Shown: positions 1 to 7,285 of the stretch, piece after piece | How positions within the stretch are numbered: position 1 is the first letter of the stretch | How the letters are laid out: each line of letters opens with the position of its first letter | DNA from: Bacteriovoracaceae bacterium UBA4097 | Lineage (GTDB): Bacteria > Bdellovibrionota > Bacteriovoracia > Bacteriovoracales > Bacteriovoracaceae | Direction of reading: 5' to 3' | Assembly (NCBI GenBank): GCA_002381765.1 | Contig: DFXX01000080.1 | Location: forward strand, 16,658-36,079 | DNA length: 19,422 nucleotides | Translations under genes and position numbers: made by a program | Notes under the pieces: model-generated | The model's database searches: none | Told to the model about the DNA's origin: nothing | What the model saw: the letters and a program-made list of their open reading frames with translations, nothing else

Positions 1-986
1 GGTTTTTAGAAATCGAGTGGAAGAAAGCTACCCATAATCGCCTTTCGCCTCCTTGTGGAAAGGTGGCGGGAATGATCGTGCATCATTCAAATCTTGAAAC
101 GCTAGAGAAAACCTTTGATATCGATAAAAGAAAACTTGTCTGTTACCACTGCGGAGTGGCCTGCGATTTAAAAGGCATGGTGGAAGAGAGAAGAGACTTT
201 CTTAAAGGCATGGGAGCCTTTAAGAATGAGCCCTATGTTCCTCCAGCTGTGCTCAAAAAAGATATCGTGGAGCTTAGAGAAAAAAGAAATCAAACCGTCG
301 GCTTTAAATATAGAATTGAGTTCTCAAAGATTGGTCCTATTACTTTTATCTCTCATCTTGATTTACAAAAAGTCATGGCAAGAATCTTTAAACGAGCGAC
401 CCTTGAAACTCTTCATTCGGAAGGCTACAACATCCGGCCTCTGCTTTCCTTTGGACCGGCCTTAACTCTGGGAATCAGCTCATTGACTGAGTATTTTGAT
501 GTACGTGTTCCTACCGAGTGGTTGGATTTTGAAAGTGTTCTAGAGCAATTACAAAAGCATTCTGAGCCAGGAATCATCTTTAATGGTATTTCGGTGATCG
601 ATAGTAAAACACCTTCGATTCAGGATTCAGCGAAGTCTTTTACTTATTTTATTCCGGTAAAATCGGGAACAGAGGTCGCCTCGGTAGTGAGTAAACTCTC
701 TTCCCAGGAAAAGATACTGATTCAATCTTTCTCAAAGAAGGATCAGGTCTTTCTAGAAAAAGATATCAAGCCCATGATTCTGGATATCAAGTCGGGTGAA
801 TTAAACTTAAATGAGCAGATCATGGAGATCATCGATGAGGTCTCTCCGTGCCGCGCTCCTGGTATCTTTGTTACCGCTCAAGTCAACCAAGGGGCCAGTA
901 TCCGGCCGTCGGAAATCATCGATGTCTTAACCAACTCGGGCCTTCTGGTGGAGCGACCGATTAAGGTTGCTATCGAGTTAAACTAG
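1..986 (+). CDS. Radical-SAM-linked protein, C-terminal part (TIGR03960/TIGR03936, DUF2344-like), 5' truncated
   Basis: The frame is open from the left edge of the window (first full codon at position 3), so this is the C-terminal part of a larger protein. The GTG at 63 is an internal codon and not the start: the preceding in-frame residues (RLSPPCGKVAGMIVHH) read on as conserved-looking protein. Visible parts are a Cys-containing segment ending the radical-SAM-type half (SPPCGK, then KLVCYHCGVACDL, three cysteines) and then a DUF2344-like domain beginning YRIEFSKIGPITFISHLDLQKV with the later motif SEGYNIRPLLSFGPAL. Fusions of a B12-binding radical-SAM protein with this domain are known from Deltaproteobacteria and Bdellovibrio-type genomes; the biochemical role is unsettled, with a tRNA or ribosome modification link only suspected. 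The CxxCxxxC of the SAM cluster would lie outside the window. Stop TAG at 984-986; the next gene has its own promoter. Confidence 0.85.
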   Translation, partial: FLEIEWKKATHNRLSPPCGKVAGMIVHHSNLETLEKTFDIDKRKLVCYHCGVACDLKGMVEERRDFLKGMGAFKNEPYVPPAVLKKDIVELREKRNQTVGFKYRIEFSKIGPITFISHLDLQKVMARIFKRATLETLHSEGYNIRPLLSFGPALTLGISSLTEYFDVRVPTEWLDFESVLEQLQKHSEPGIIFNGISVIDSKTPSIQDSAKSFTYFIPVKSGTEVASVVSKLSSQEKILIQSFSKKDQVFLEKDIKPMILDIKSGELNLNEQIMEIIDEVSPCRAPGIFVTAQVNQGASIRPSEIIDVLTNSGLLVERPIKVAIELN

Positions 987-1004
987 TAAATTCAAGTTCT
1001 TACC

Positions 1005-1033
1005 TTGAAATATTAGGCCCAAGTTTTTATATT
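1005..1033 (+). promoter_or_regulatory. Sigma-70-type promoter of the lipoprotein gene
   Basis: TTGAAA (1005-1010, 5 of 6 consensus) and TATATT (1028-1033, 5 of 6) are separated by exactly 17 bases. The predicted start of transcription is near 1040, giving a leader of about 14 bases before the ATG at 1055. This is the best sigma-70-type match I found in the window. Confidence 0.55.
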
Positions 1034-1054
1034 TGATGACCGATAAGCTCTGTT

Positions 1055-1738
1055 ATGAGTCTTGTTAACGTATTTATGCTGATCTTTCTCATGGTGGCCT
1101 GTTCCCGGGGTCCCGTGAGAAAACTCGCTTCTCATGAATCTGATTTTTCTTATGGCAGCATCGATCCACAGGAAAGTCTGGTCAAAGCCTTTCCTCCAGA
1201 AGTTGATTCTGGCAAATATCATTATTACCTCTATCTAGAACTGAATGATCTCTCTCGAAAACCCATGGATATCTACTCAAATGAAATCTCCTTCGTGAGT
1301 AGAAAAAAGATAAATCTCCCCTTCACCTTAAAACGCATGTCTCGAGGAATCTATTATTTAGGTTTAGAGGTCACTGAAAAAGATGGTTCTGATGAAATAA
1401 CTCTTTTTATTCAGAACAAGGAGTTCAAAGAGTTCAGGCCAACTCTTAATCAACCGGACTTCAGTCGCTCCTCTCTGCACATCATTCAAAAAGACCGACA
1501 TAGTCTTCGCATGCGATTATTCCTATCCGATTCTAAAGGAGTCGCGATAAATGCCTCAATCCCGCCGGATCTTATTATCGAAGGGGAGGCGATTGCCGAA
1601 AATCTGGAGCAGACCGGCGAGGGTCTTTGGGAGTTTGATATACGTTTTAATGATGAGAATCAGATCATTTATGTCTCTGTGCGCTCTCAGGGCACCTTTC
1701 TTAAGCACCTCTTTCGTCACCTTCACATAGAGAAATAA
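1055..1738 (+). CDS. Predicted lipoprotein of unknown function
   Basis: A 227-residue protein. The N-terminus is a short hydrophobic stretch (FMLIFLMVA) ending in a lipobox-like MVAC, with Cys16 as the probable lipidated residue; Met at -3 is unusual for a lipobox but Leu sits just before it. The mature part alternates polar and hydrophobic residues (for example HYYLYLELNDL, GIYYLGLEVTEKDG), which suggests a beta-sandwich, and it has no further cysteine. I do not recognise a family. The start at 1055 has no clear Shine-Dalgarno; an in-frame ATG at 1076 would leave a very short signal. The promoter at 1005-1033 fits the 1055 start. The gene lies in the same direction as its neighbours but is probably transcribed by itself. 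Confidence 0.7.
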   Translation: MSLVNVFMLIFLMVACSRGPVRKLASHESDFSYGSIDPQESLVKAFPPEVDSGKYHYYLYLELNDLSRKPMDIYSNEISFVSRKKINLPFTLKRMSRGIYYLGLEVTEKDGSDEITLFIQNKEFKEFRPTLNQPDFSRSSLHIIQKDRHSLRMRLFLSDSKGVAINASIPPDLIIEGEAIAENLEQTGEGLWEFDIRFNDENQIIYVSVRSQGTFLKHLFRHLHIEK

Positions 1739-1815
1739 CTCCATAGTCCGTCCTCAGAAGTGGATTTTCTTAGTCCCGTCCGGTAAGATGAAGCGACTAT
1801 TTCGAAGGATTAACT

Positions 1816-3990
1816 ATGCGCATAAACGTCAATGAAAATGAGGCTACTGAAGTGAATTCTAAAACAAATCCTCTTTATGATAAGAAACTCGATTTGATCA
1901 AAAAGACTAAGCTTTCAAAAGCCGATCTGAAATGGTTTTTGAAAAATGTTTATGTCTCAAGGAAAACTGATGATGCTGAAATCAGCATGAAGAAGCAGAA
2001 CAAAGCTTTCTTCCAGATTTCAGGTGCGGGACATGAAGGTATTCTTTCGGCAGTGGCCAAGGTGCTCAAACCCAAACACGATTATTTTATACCATACTAC
2101 CGTGACCGCGCTCTTTGTCTGGGTCTTGGTGTAACTCCTTATGAGATGCTTTGCCAGGCCAATGGTAATACCGGAGATACGGCTTCTCATGGCCGTCAGA
2201 TGCCTGCTCACTGGGGAAATGTTAAACTTAATATTGTTTCTAAATCATCTTGCACGGGAACTCAGTTCCTTCAAGCTGTAGGGGTGGCAGAAGCTGGACT
2301 TCATTTGAAGAAAATGAAGCTCAAGGATTCTCCGGTCTATAATGAGCAAGAAATTGTCTATACATCTTGTGGCGATGGTACAACTTCTCAAGGTGAATTC
2401 TGGGAAGGTCTTACTACTGCCTGCGTGAACAAACTTCCGGTTCTTTTTATGGTTGAAGATAATGGTTATGCCATTTCTGTTCCGGTATCGGTTCAGACGC
2501 CAGGTGGATCGATTTCCGTAGCTCTCGCAAATTTTCCTGGGCTCAAGATCTTTACTTGTGATGGAAACTGTCCAATCGAATCATACGAGGCGATGCTCGC
2601 TGCTGAGAAATACTTGCGTGCTGGTAATGGTCCAGTTCTCGTTCACGCTACTGTTACCCGTCCTTATTCTCATTCTCTCTCTGATGATCACTCGTTCTAT
2701 AGAACTAAAGATGATCTGGCAGATGAGGCAAGAAGAGATGTCTTCAACTCATATCCTAAGTTCCTAACAGAGACGGGTCTTATGACCACTGAAGAAGTGA
2801 AAGCCGTTTTAGATGAAGCCAGTAAGGAAGTGCGCGAAGCCATGCTTCAAGCTATTGAAACCAGCTGGCCGGATAAATCTACCTATAAAGATCATCTCTA
2901 CTCTTCAGAAGTTGATCCCACTTCATCTGATTTTGAGACGAAGCCAGAATTCTCAGGCAAGGAAGATATTCCTCTGGCCACTGCCATCAATATGACTCTT
3001 AAGTCGGAAATCAAAAAAAATCCACTCATGATGGTCTTCGGAGAAGATGTGGCCGACTTTACGGAAGTTGAGAAATACGATAACCCTGAGCTAAAGGGTA
3101 AGGGGGGAGTGTTCAAAGTCACTCACGGAGTTCAGAAAGCTGCTAAGCCAGGCCAGGTATTTAACTCGCCACTGGCAGAAGCTAATATCATTGGACGCGC
3201 TATTGGTATGGCCATGAGAGGGCTTAAGCCAGTAGTCGAAATTCAGTTCTTTGATTATATCTGGACTGCTTATATGCAGCTTAAAAACGAAATGGCGACC
3301 ACTCGTTATCGCTCAGGCGGAGATTTTAAGTGTCCCATGGTAGTGCGCGTGCCAATCGGTGGATACCTTCGTGGTGGGGCCATGTATCACTCACAATCGG
3401 GCGAGTCTCTTTTCACACATAATCCTGGTATTCATGTCGTTTACCCATCCAATGCGCTGGATGCTATTGGGCTTTTAAGAACGGCCATTCGATGTGATGA
3501 CCCAGTGATGTTCTTTGAGCATAAGCATCTTTATTATCAGGGCTATAATCGCAGTGCTGATCCAGGTGAGGAGTATATGATTCCTTTTGGTAAGGCCCGT
3601 GTAGTTAAAGAAGGGAAGGATGCTACTATTGTGGCCTGGGGAGCTCTTGTACAGAAAGCTGTGGATGCTGCTAAAGAAATGGAAAAAGAAGGCTTTTCGG
3701 TTGAGATTCTCGACCCTAGAACTATCTCTCCGTTTGATTTTGAAGCGGTTAAAAAATCACTTTCTAAGACTCATCGTCTTCTTATTTGTCATGAAGAACA
3801 TAAGACTTCCGGCTATGCCGGGGAAATCGCTGCTCGCGTGAATGAAGAGTGTTTTGAATATCTGGATGCTCCAATTCTTCGTGTGGCCTCTAAAGATACT
3901 CATGTGGCCTATTGTCCTGATCTGGAAGAGGTTATTCTTCCTCAGACCAGCGATGTATCCGCTGCCCTTAGAAAACTTCTTAGTTATTAA
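1816..3990 (+). CDS. Fused 2-oxoacid dehydrogenase E1 alpha/beta subunits, thiamine diphosphate dependent
   Basis: A 724-residue single chain. Residues about 40-340 are an E1-alpha domain with the thiamine diphosphate motif GDGTTSQGEFWEG (GDG at 186-188) ending at N216 in VEDNGYAISVPV. Residues about 380-580 are the E1-beta pyrimidine-binding domain (MVFGEDVADF, NSPLAEANIIG, GGAMYHSQSGE), followed by a transketolase C-terminal domain (about 595-715). The reaction is oxidative decarboxylation of a 2-oxoacid with transfer of the acyl group to the lipoyl domain of an E2 partner. The beta part looks like the branched-chain or acetoin type more than AceE. No E2 or E3 gene is in the window, so the substrate cannot be set. 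AAGGA at 1805-1809 lies 6 bases before the ATG. A strong terminator follows at once, so the gene looks monocistronic or terminal. Confidence 0.92.
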   Translation: MRINVNENEATEVNSKTNPLYDKKLDLIKKTKLSKADLKWFLKNVYVSRKTDDAEISMKKQNKAFFQISGAGHEGILSAVAKVLKPKHDYFIPYYRDRALCLGLGVTPYEMLCQANGNTGDTASHGRQMPAHWGNVKLNIVSKSSCTGTQFLQAVGVAEAGLHLKKMKLKDSPVYNEQEIVYTSCGDGTTSQGEFWEGLTTACVNKLPVLFMVEDNGYAISVPVSVQTPGGSISVALANFPGLKIFTCDGNCPIESYEAMLAAEKYLRAGNGPVLVHATVTRPYSHSLSDDHSFYRTKDDLADEARRDVFNSYPKFLTETGLMTTEEVKAVLDEASKEVREAMLQAIETSWPDKSTYKDHLYSSEVDPTSSDFETKPEFSGKEDIPLATAINMTLKSEIKKNPLMMVFGEDVADFTEVEKYDNPELKGKGGVFKVTHGVQKAAKPGQVFNSPLAEANIIGRAIGMAMRGLKPVVEIQFFDYIWTAYMQLKNEMATTRYRSGGDFKCPMVVRVPIGGYLRGGAMYHSQSGESLFTHNPGIHVVYPSNALDAIGLLRTAIRCDDPVMFFEHKHLYYQGYNRSADPGEEYMIPFGKARVVKEGKDATIVAWGALVQKAVDAAKEMEKEGFSVEILDPRTISPFDFEAVKKSLSKTHRLLICHEEHKTSGYAGEIAARVNEECFEYLDAPILRVASKDTHVAYCPDLEEVILPQTSDVSAALRKLLSY

Positions 3991-3997
3991 TGAGAGA

Positions 3998-4023
3998 GGC
4001 TCCCGCAAGGGAGCCTTTTTTTT
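3998..4023 (+). terminator. Rho-independent terminator of the E1 fusion gene
   Basis: Perfect 7-bp stem GGCTCCC / GGGAGCC with a GCAA tetraloop (3998-4015), followed by eight T (4016-4023). It begins 8 bases after the stop codon. On the opposite strand the hairpin is not followed by a T-run, so it should work only for the plus-strand gene. Confidence 0.95.
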
Positions 4024-4025
4024 GC

Positions 4026-4685
4026 TTAGATTAGCTCTTGATCGAGTTCTTCATATTCACATTCAGTAGAAGCCTTGAGGCAGATATCCCCATAGGTTGA
4101 TGGTTCTTCATACTCTTCGTCTGAGCTCATGTTGACAATCTTTCCTGGAGTAGAATCATCTACTTCATCCCCAACCTTAAAATTGAAGTTGAATTCAGCT
4201 TTTCCCGCTGCACAGCTAATAAGATACTTCGCCATGGATCCGCAGTTGTTTTTCAAGAAGTGGTAGTCAAAAACACCATACCAATTTTTCTTAAGTCCAT
4301 TTTCTGAATCAGGGCGAGCGAGTTTATCCGCAATACATTTAGCTCTTTTGGCAAAGGCTTCATCGCTATCTTCACTTCTTCTTTTTACGCTATAGCATTT
4401 CTCGCCTTCCGGAAGCTTCGCCCAGAAGAGGTCATTGGTGTAGAGATAGGCATCTCCCCCAAAGTAACTCTTGTTCTTATTATAGGGAGTGCCATAGGTT
4501 TGTTCACCAACCCGTATATAGATGTGCTTCGTTCCCAGAAAGGCGCGATTCACCACAGGAATATCTGTCACGGGCAAAGGAATCGTGCATACCTGTACGG
4601 AAGAGGTTTCAATGAACTCCTCGCTTGCCAGGACGGAAGAGGCAAGGCTGAGAGATAGAATGGTGAGGACCATAGATTTGATCAT
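4026..4685 (-). CDS. Exported Cys-rich protein of unknown function, possible permuted papain-like fold
   Basis: A 219-residue protein with a clear Sec signal peptide (MIKSMVLTILSLSLASSVLA, cleavage near residue 20), so it is exported to the periplasm or beyond. The mature part holds seven cysteines (odd number, so at least one unpaired). His54 in KHIYIRVGEQTYG and, much later, Cys148 in FDYHFLKNNCGSMAKYLI resemble the His-before-Cys order of permuted NlpC/P60 or LRAT-like enzymes. This is a weak pattern match; a purely structural role is equally possible. The tail is acidic. The gene converges on the E1 fusion gene with only the plus-strand terminator between them; no terminator of its own is visible. 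The minus-strand upstream region has a TATACT hexamer but no good -35 partner. Confidence 0.7.
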   Translation of the reverse strand: MIKSMVLTILSLSLASSVLASEEFIETSSVQVCTIPLPVTDIPVVNRAFLGTKHIYIRVGEQTYGTPYNKNKSYFGGDAYLYTNDLFWAKLPEGEKCYSVKRRSEDSDEAFAKRAKCIADKLARPDSENGLKKNWYGVFDYHFLKNNCGSMAKYLISCAAGKAEFNFNFKVGDEVDDSTPGKIVNMSSDEEYEEPSTYGDICLKASTECEYEELDQELI

Positions 4686-4770
4686 AATACCTATTTAGTG
4701 GTGAAGAGCAGTATATGATTAAGACGAGTTAAATTGGGATGAGGAAGAATAATTTACAGAGCTATAAAAA

Positions 4771-4792
4771 AGGCCCACCAAGGTGGGCCTTT
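4771..4792 (-). terminator. Rho-independent terminator of the glycan/AsmA-like operon
   Basis: Inverted repeat AGGCCCACC (4771-4779) and GGTGGGCCT (4782-4790). On the minus strand the stem is followed by a six-base T-run (4771 down to 4766). It starts about 5 bases beyond the TAG of the preceding minus-strand gene and so closes the operon read from 12861. Confidence 0.92.
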
Positions 4793-4796
4793 GGAA

Positions 4797-6683
4797 CTAT
4801 TTGAATTTAATGCCTTTAAGTAGTTTTTTGCCCTGGGACTCAAGACCACCTTTCTGAAGTTTTTTGATTTCGGCCTGGATCTGATTCTCATGCTTTTTGT
4901 AGAGCTCTTGAAGATTTCCTAATTCGGAAAGATTCTTTTGAGTGGCACCTAATTGGGCGAGAAGCTTTTCCTTCGGCTGAGTTACTCGTTCATTCACAAG
5001 ATTATTTAACTTATCCTGGGCCTCAGCAAGTTTACTACTGAGTTCACGCTTAAGACCTGCTCCTAATTCATCTCCTAAGTTTGAAGAGAGATTCATCTTA
5101 AGATTAGTGAAGGGACCAGTCGCATTACCTTTTATGTTAATAACTGGAATGCCTTGAAGGATATTGCTTAAAATCTTTTTCGTACTAGCACTTGATGACT
5201 CCACCACAAAGTTAGGTTTGGTGAGAGTAGAGATCCAGTCCATATTGATTTTATTCTCTACGATATTTGCATTAATGGTCATAGCACCATCAGCATTTAA
5301 AAACCCTAATTTTATATCTTTATTGGAAACAAATAGTTTCTCTGGAACATTGAAACTATTGACCTGTATCATCGCAGATTGTTTTACGATTTTCTTGGTA
5401 TGATCTAGATTCAAGAGTGCTCTTACTCCCATAATTTTGGCGGAAGGGAAATTCCCTTTCAAATCAAAAAGCATGGGCTTTTGAATCTGAGCAGGAGCAG
5501 TGGTGATATTAGTTACTTCTCCTGAAACATCTCCCGAATAAGATTCGGCTGTTCCTTTTGAGCTAATTGCGGCCCGCTTAAGCCAAAAGAGGGGATAGCC
5601 CTTCGTGACGGGAAAGAGATAGGTCTTACCCTCTGAGCGGGGGCGAGGGACAACTTCTTCTCTCTCTTCTTTCTTCTCAGGCATATATTGCTTAGAGACT
5701 GCATGATACTTGCGGGCCTTGGCAATGTAGTCAGCGAATTGACCGGCAAAGAGATGCATGGCCATGTCCTGGAAATCGAGTACAGGAATAGAAAAGCGGC
5801 TCTTAAGGGAAGCAATATCCTGATTGATGAGCTCTTGCAGCTCTTTCGGATATTGAGTGATATTTTTGACTTCGGATTGAAGTTGCTTAGAGGCCGACTG
5901 GACATCCTTGTACTGACCTTCCACTTCTTTTAAGAGATTCGTGAGCTGTTTTACCGCCTGGGCCTGCTTGAGGAAATTTTTTTCCTTAGAAATGGCATTA
6001 ACTTCCTTCTCGATATTTTTGAGCTTTGAAGTGTCTCCAAGTTGAGCAATTCTTTTATCCCAGAATTCACGTTTGTCCTGAACATCCTTAATCATGGCTT
6101 CCGCGCGGGCCTCACTCTTGAGGGTTCCACGGATTTCTTCCACCTGGTTTTTGACATCGCCAGTTTCTAGAATCGCCAGAGCATCTCCCAGCATATTGGC
6201 ACTATACTTACTCTTAACCTGACCCATAACCTGATTTCTTAATTCTGTCAGTTTTCCTGGTTTAGCGGGCTCAGGAGGAAGGACTTTACCAGGGGTGCGA
6301 CGGGGCTTATTGATTTGCACGTTTTGAACGCTAGCGTCTTCTACTACAAATTTCATACGTAGAAGGGCGTCCCAGAGAAATTGAAAGTGAATGTTTCCAA
6401 CCTCCAGAGCATTATTTTTTGGTGCCTCCTTATCGGTCACTTCCAAGCGATTAAGATCAAAAGATCCTTTGATAAAGCTCACATCCAGAGACTGGACATT
6501 AACCTCGGCCCCATTAATCTGGGTTCCGGCATATTCAATCAAACCTTTTAGATGGCGATCAAAGTAATAGCTAAAGTAGATAAAGGTTAAAAGGCAGAGT
6601 ATGAATACCGGAAGGATCGCCTCATAGCGAATTGGCCCGCCCTTCTTCTTCTTTTTATTTTTTGTATCTTGATTATCTTGCAT
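4797..6683 (-). CDS. TIGR03545-like, AsmA-type envelope protein
   Basis: Start chosen at 6683 because GGAG sits 6 bases upstream; in-frame alternatives are an ATG at 6695 and a GTG at 6704, both overlapping the preceding stop. From this start it is 628 residues. It has a short Lys-rich cytosolic tail (KNKKKKKG), one membrane anchor (about residues 20-41, AILPVFILCLLTFIYFSYYF), then a large periplasmic part. The first periplasmic segment (GSFDLNRLEVTDKEAPKNNA and following) has the AsmA/DUF748-type pattern. The middle (about 180-290) and the C-terminus (about 550-620) are charged and coiled-coil prone. The NIKGNATGPFTNLKMNLSS stretch resembles the C-terminal motif of AsmA-like proteins. Members of TIGR03545 are known as partners of TIGR03546 in a two-gene operon, as seen here. 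A role in envelope lipid or glycan handling is inferred, not shown. Confidence 0.8.
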   Translation of the reverse strand: MQDNQDTKNKKKKKGGPIRYEAILPVFILCLLTFIYFSYYFDRHLKGLIEYAGTQINGAEVNVQSLDVSFIKGSFDLNRLEVTDKEAPKNNALEVGNIHFQFLWDALLRMKFVVEDASVQNVQINKPRRTPGKVLPPEPAKPGKLTELRNQVMGQVKSKYSANMLGDALAILETGDVKNQVEEIRGTLKSEARAEAMIKDVQDKREFWDKRIAQLGDTSKLKNIEKEVNAISKEKNFLKQAQAVKQLTNLLKEVEGQYKDVQSASKQLQSEVKNITQYPKELQELINQDIASLKSRFSIPVLDFQDMAMHLFAGQFADYIAKARKYHAVSKQYMPEKKEEREEVVPRPRSEGKTYLFPVTKGYPLFWLKRAAISSKGTAESYSGDVSGEVTNITTAPAQIQKPMLFDLKGNFPSAKIMGVRALLNLDHTKKIVKQSAMIQVNSFNVPEKLFVSNKDIKLGFLNADGAMTINANIVENKINMDWISTLTKPNFVVESSSASTKKILSNILQGIPVINIKGNATGPFTNLKMNLSSNLGDELGAGLKRELSSKLAEAQDKLNNLVNERVTQPKEKLLAQLGATQKNLSELGNLQELYKKHENQIQAEIKKLQKGGLESQGKKLLKGIKFK

Positions 6684-6694
6684 GATCTTCTCCA

Positions 6695-7222
6695 TCAATT
6701 CCACTTGTACTGATCATATTTGTAATACCACTGATAAAACTTTGTTGCCTGAACAGCTTTCCAGAATTTTGTTTTTTCAAAACGGGCCACAACGGTTTCA
6801 CGATACTTAACTATCAGAAATTGACTGATAATAAAGACCAAAGGAGAGAGGGCGAAGGTGATTACGGCCGAACCCATGACGATAGAATTATTAAATCGAG
6901 TATAAGGGATAAGTGGCATGTTATAGAGTTGAGTGAAGATACCTTTAAGAGAATCCATCTCCAAGACCTGACTACCCACTAGATGAAAGAGTGGATCTAG
7001 AAGAAATGCCGCAAATTTAAAGAAGAAGGCAACAACCAGGGCTGCTCCAATTTGAATTCTAAAAAAGAAAAGAATAAGAAATATCAAAAGACTATGGAGA
7101 GAGAGAACAGGAGTCATTCCTAAAATGAATCCACAAGTCATTCCCATAGCAAGAGAGATATTTCCTGTATCAGAGTTAAGTAATTTTATGAACGCAAATA
7201 GCTGTTTGAGAATTAGACCCAT
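6695..7222 (-). CDS. TIGR03546-like inner-membrane protein
   Basis: A 175-residue multi-spanning membrane protein. Hydrophobic segments lie at about 27-52, 57-80 and 114-138. The first contains GFILGMTPVLSLHSLL, a Gly/Pro pattern like that of DUF2062 proteins. The C-terminus is basic and aromatic (WYYKYDQYKWN) and probably cytosolic. AGGAGA lies directly upstream of the ATG with good spacing, but that site is inside a long inverted repeat (7224-7271). The stop overlaps the possible earlier starts of the next gene, so the two are almost certainly translated together. The family is known for pairing with TIGR03545; the molecular function is unknown. Confidence 0.82.
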   Translation of the reverse strand: MGLILKQLFAFIKLLNSDTGNISLAMGMTCGFILGMTPVLSLHSLLIFLILFFFRIQIGAALVVAFFFKFAAFLLDPLFHLVGSQVLEMDSLKGIFTQLYNMPLIPYTRFNNSIVMGSAVITFALSPLVFIISQFLIVKYRETVVARFEKTKFWKAVQATKFYQWYYKYDQYKWN

Positions 7223-7223
7223 G

Positions 7224-7271
7224 AGCTCTCCTGATAGTTAGAATGGTAAAATTCTAAAGATGAGGAGAGCT
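7224..7271 (-). promoter_or_regulatory. Long hairpin masking the ribosome binding site of the TIGR03546-like gene
   Basis: Perfect 9-bp outer stem: AGCTCTCCT (7224-7232) with AGGAGAGCT (7263-7271). Inside is a 5x5 internal loop, then a perfect 7-bp inner stem TTAGAAT (7238-7244) / ATTCTAA (7251-7257) with a 6-base loop. In the minus-strand RNA the 3' outer arm is the AGGAG Shine-Dalgarno of the gene starting at 7222. No T-run follows, so it is not an intrinsic terminator. It occupies nearly the whole gap after galE. Confidence 0.55.
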
Positions 7272-7285
7272 TTTGACCATCAAAA
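7271..7285 (-). repeat. Small inverted repeat at the galE stop codon
   Basis: TTTTGA (7271-7276) and TCAAAA (7280-7285) with a 3-base spacer. It contains the galE stop codon and abuts the larger hairpin, sharing base 7271. A minor RNA structure or chance; its position at the galE end and next to the SD-masking hairpin is the reason to record it. Confidence 0.35.

Noticed and set aside
63..65. GTG taken as the start of the first gene
   Set aside because: The same frame is open to the left edge and encodes conserved-looking residues, so the gene begins outside the window.
991..1009. Inverted repeat TTCAAG / CTTGAA after the radical-SAM-linked gene, considered as a terminator
   Set aside because: Only a 6-bp AT-rich stem and no T-run directly after it; part of it is the -35 of the next promoter.
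1762..1789. Promoter for the E1 fusion gene (TGGATT, 17 bases, TAAGAT)
   Set aside because: Only 3 of 6 and 4 of 6 matches, which is expected by chance in this base composition.
3013..3020. A8 run inside the E1 fusion gene as a slippage site
   Set aside because: Lys-rich A-runs are common in AT-rich coding sequence and the frame is intact around it.
5513..5905. A 130-codon open frame inside the TIGR03545-like gene
   Set aside because: Shadow frame rich in Ser, Arg and Leu with no start signal; the main frame is continuous.
7224..7274. The long hairpin as a rho-independent terminator
   Set aside because: On the minus strand, where the genes run, the stem is followed by the start codon and not by T; the four T on the plus side follow no transcribed gene.
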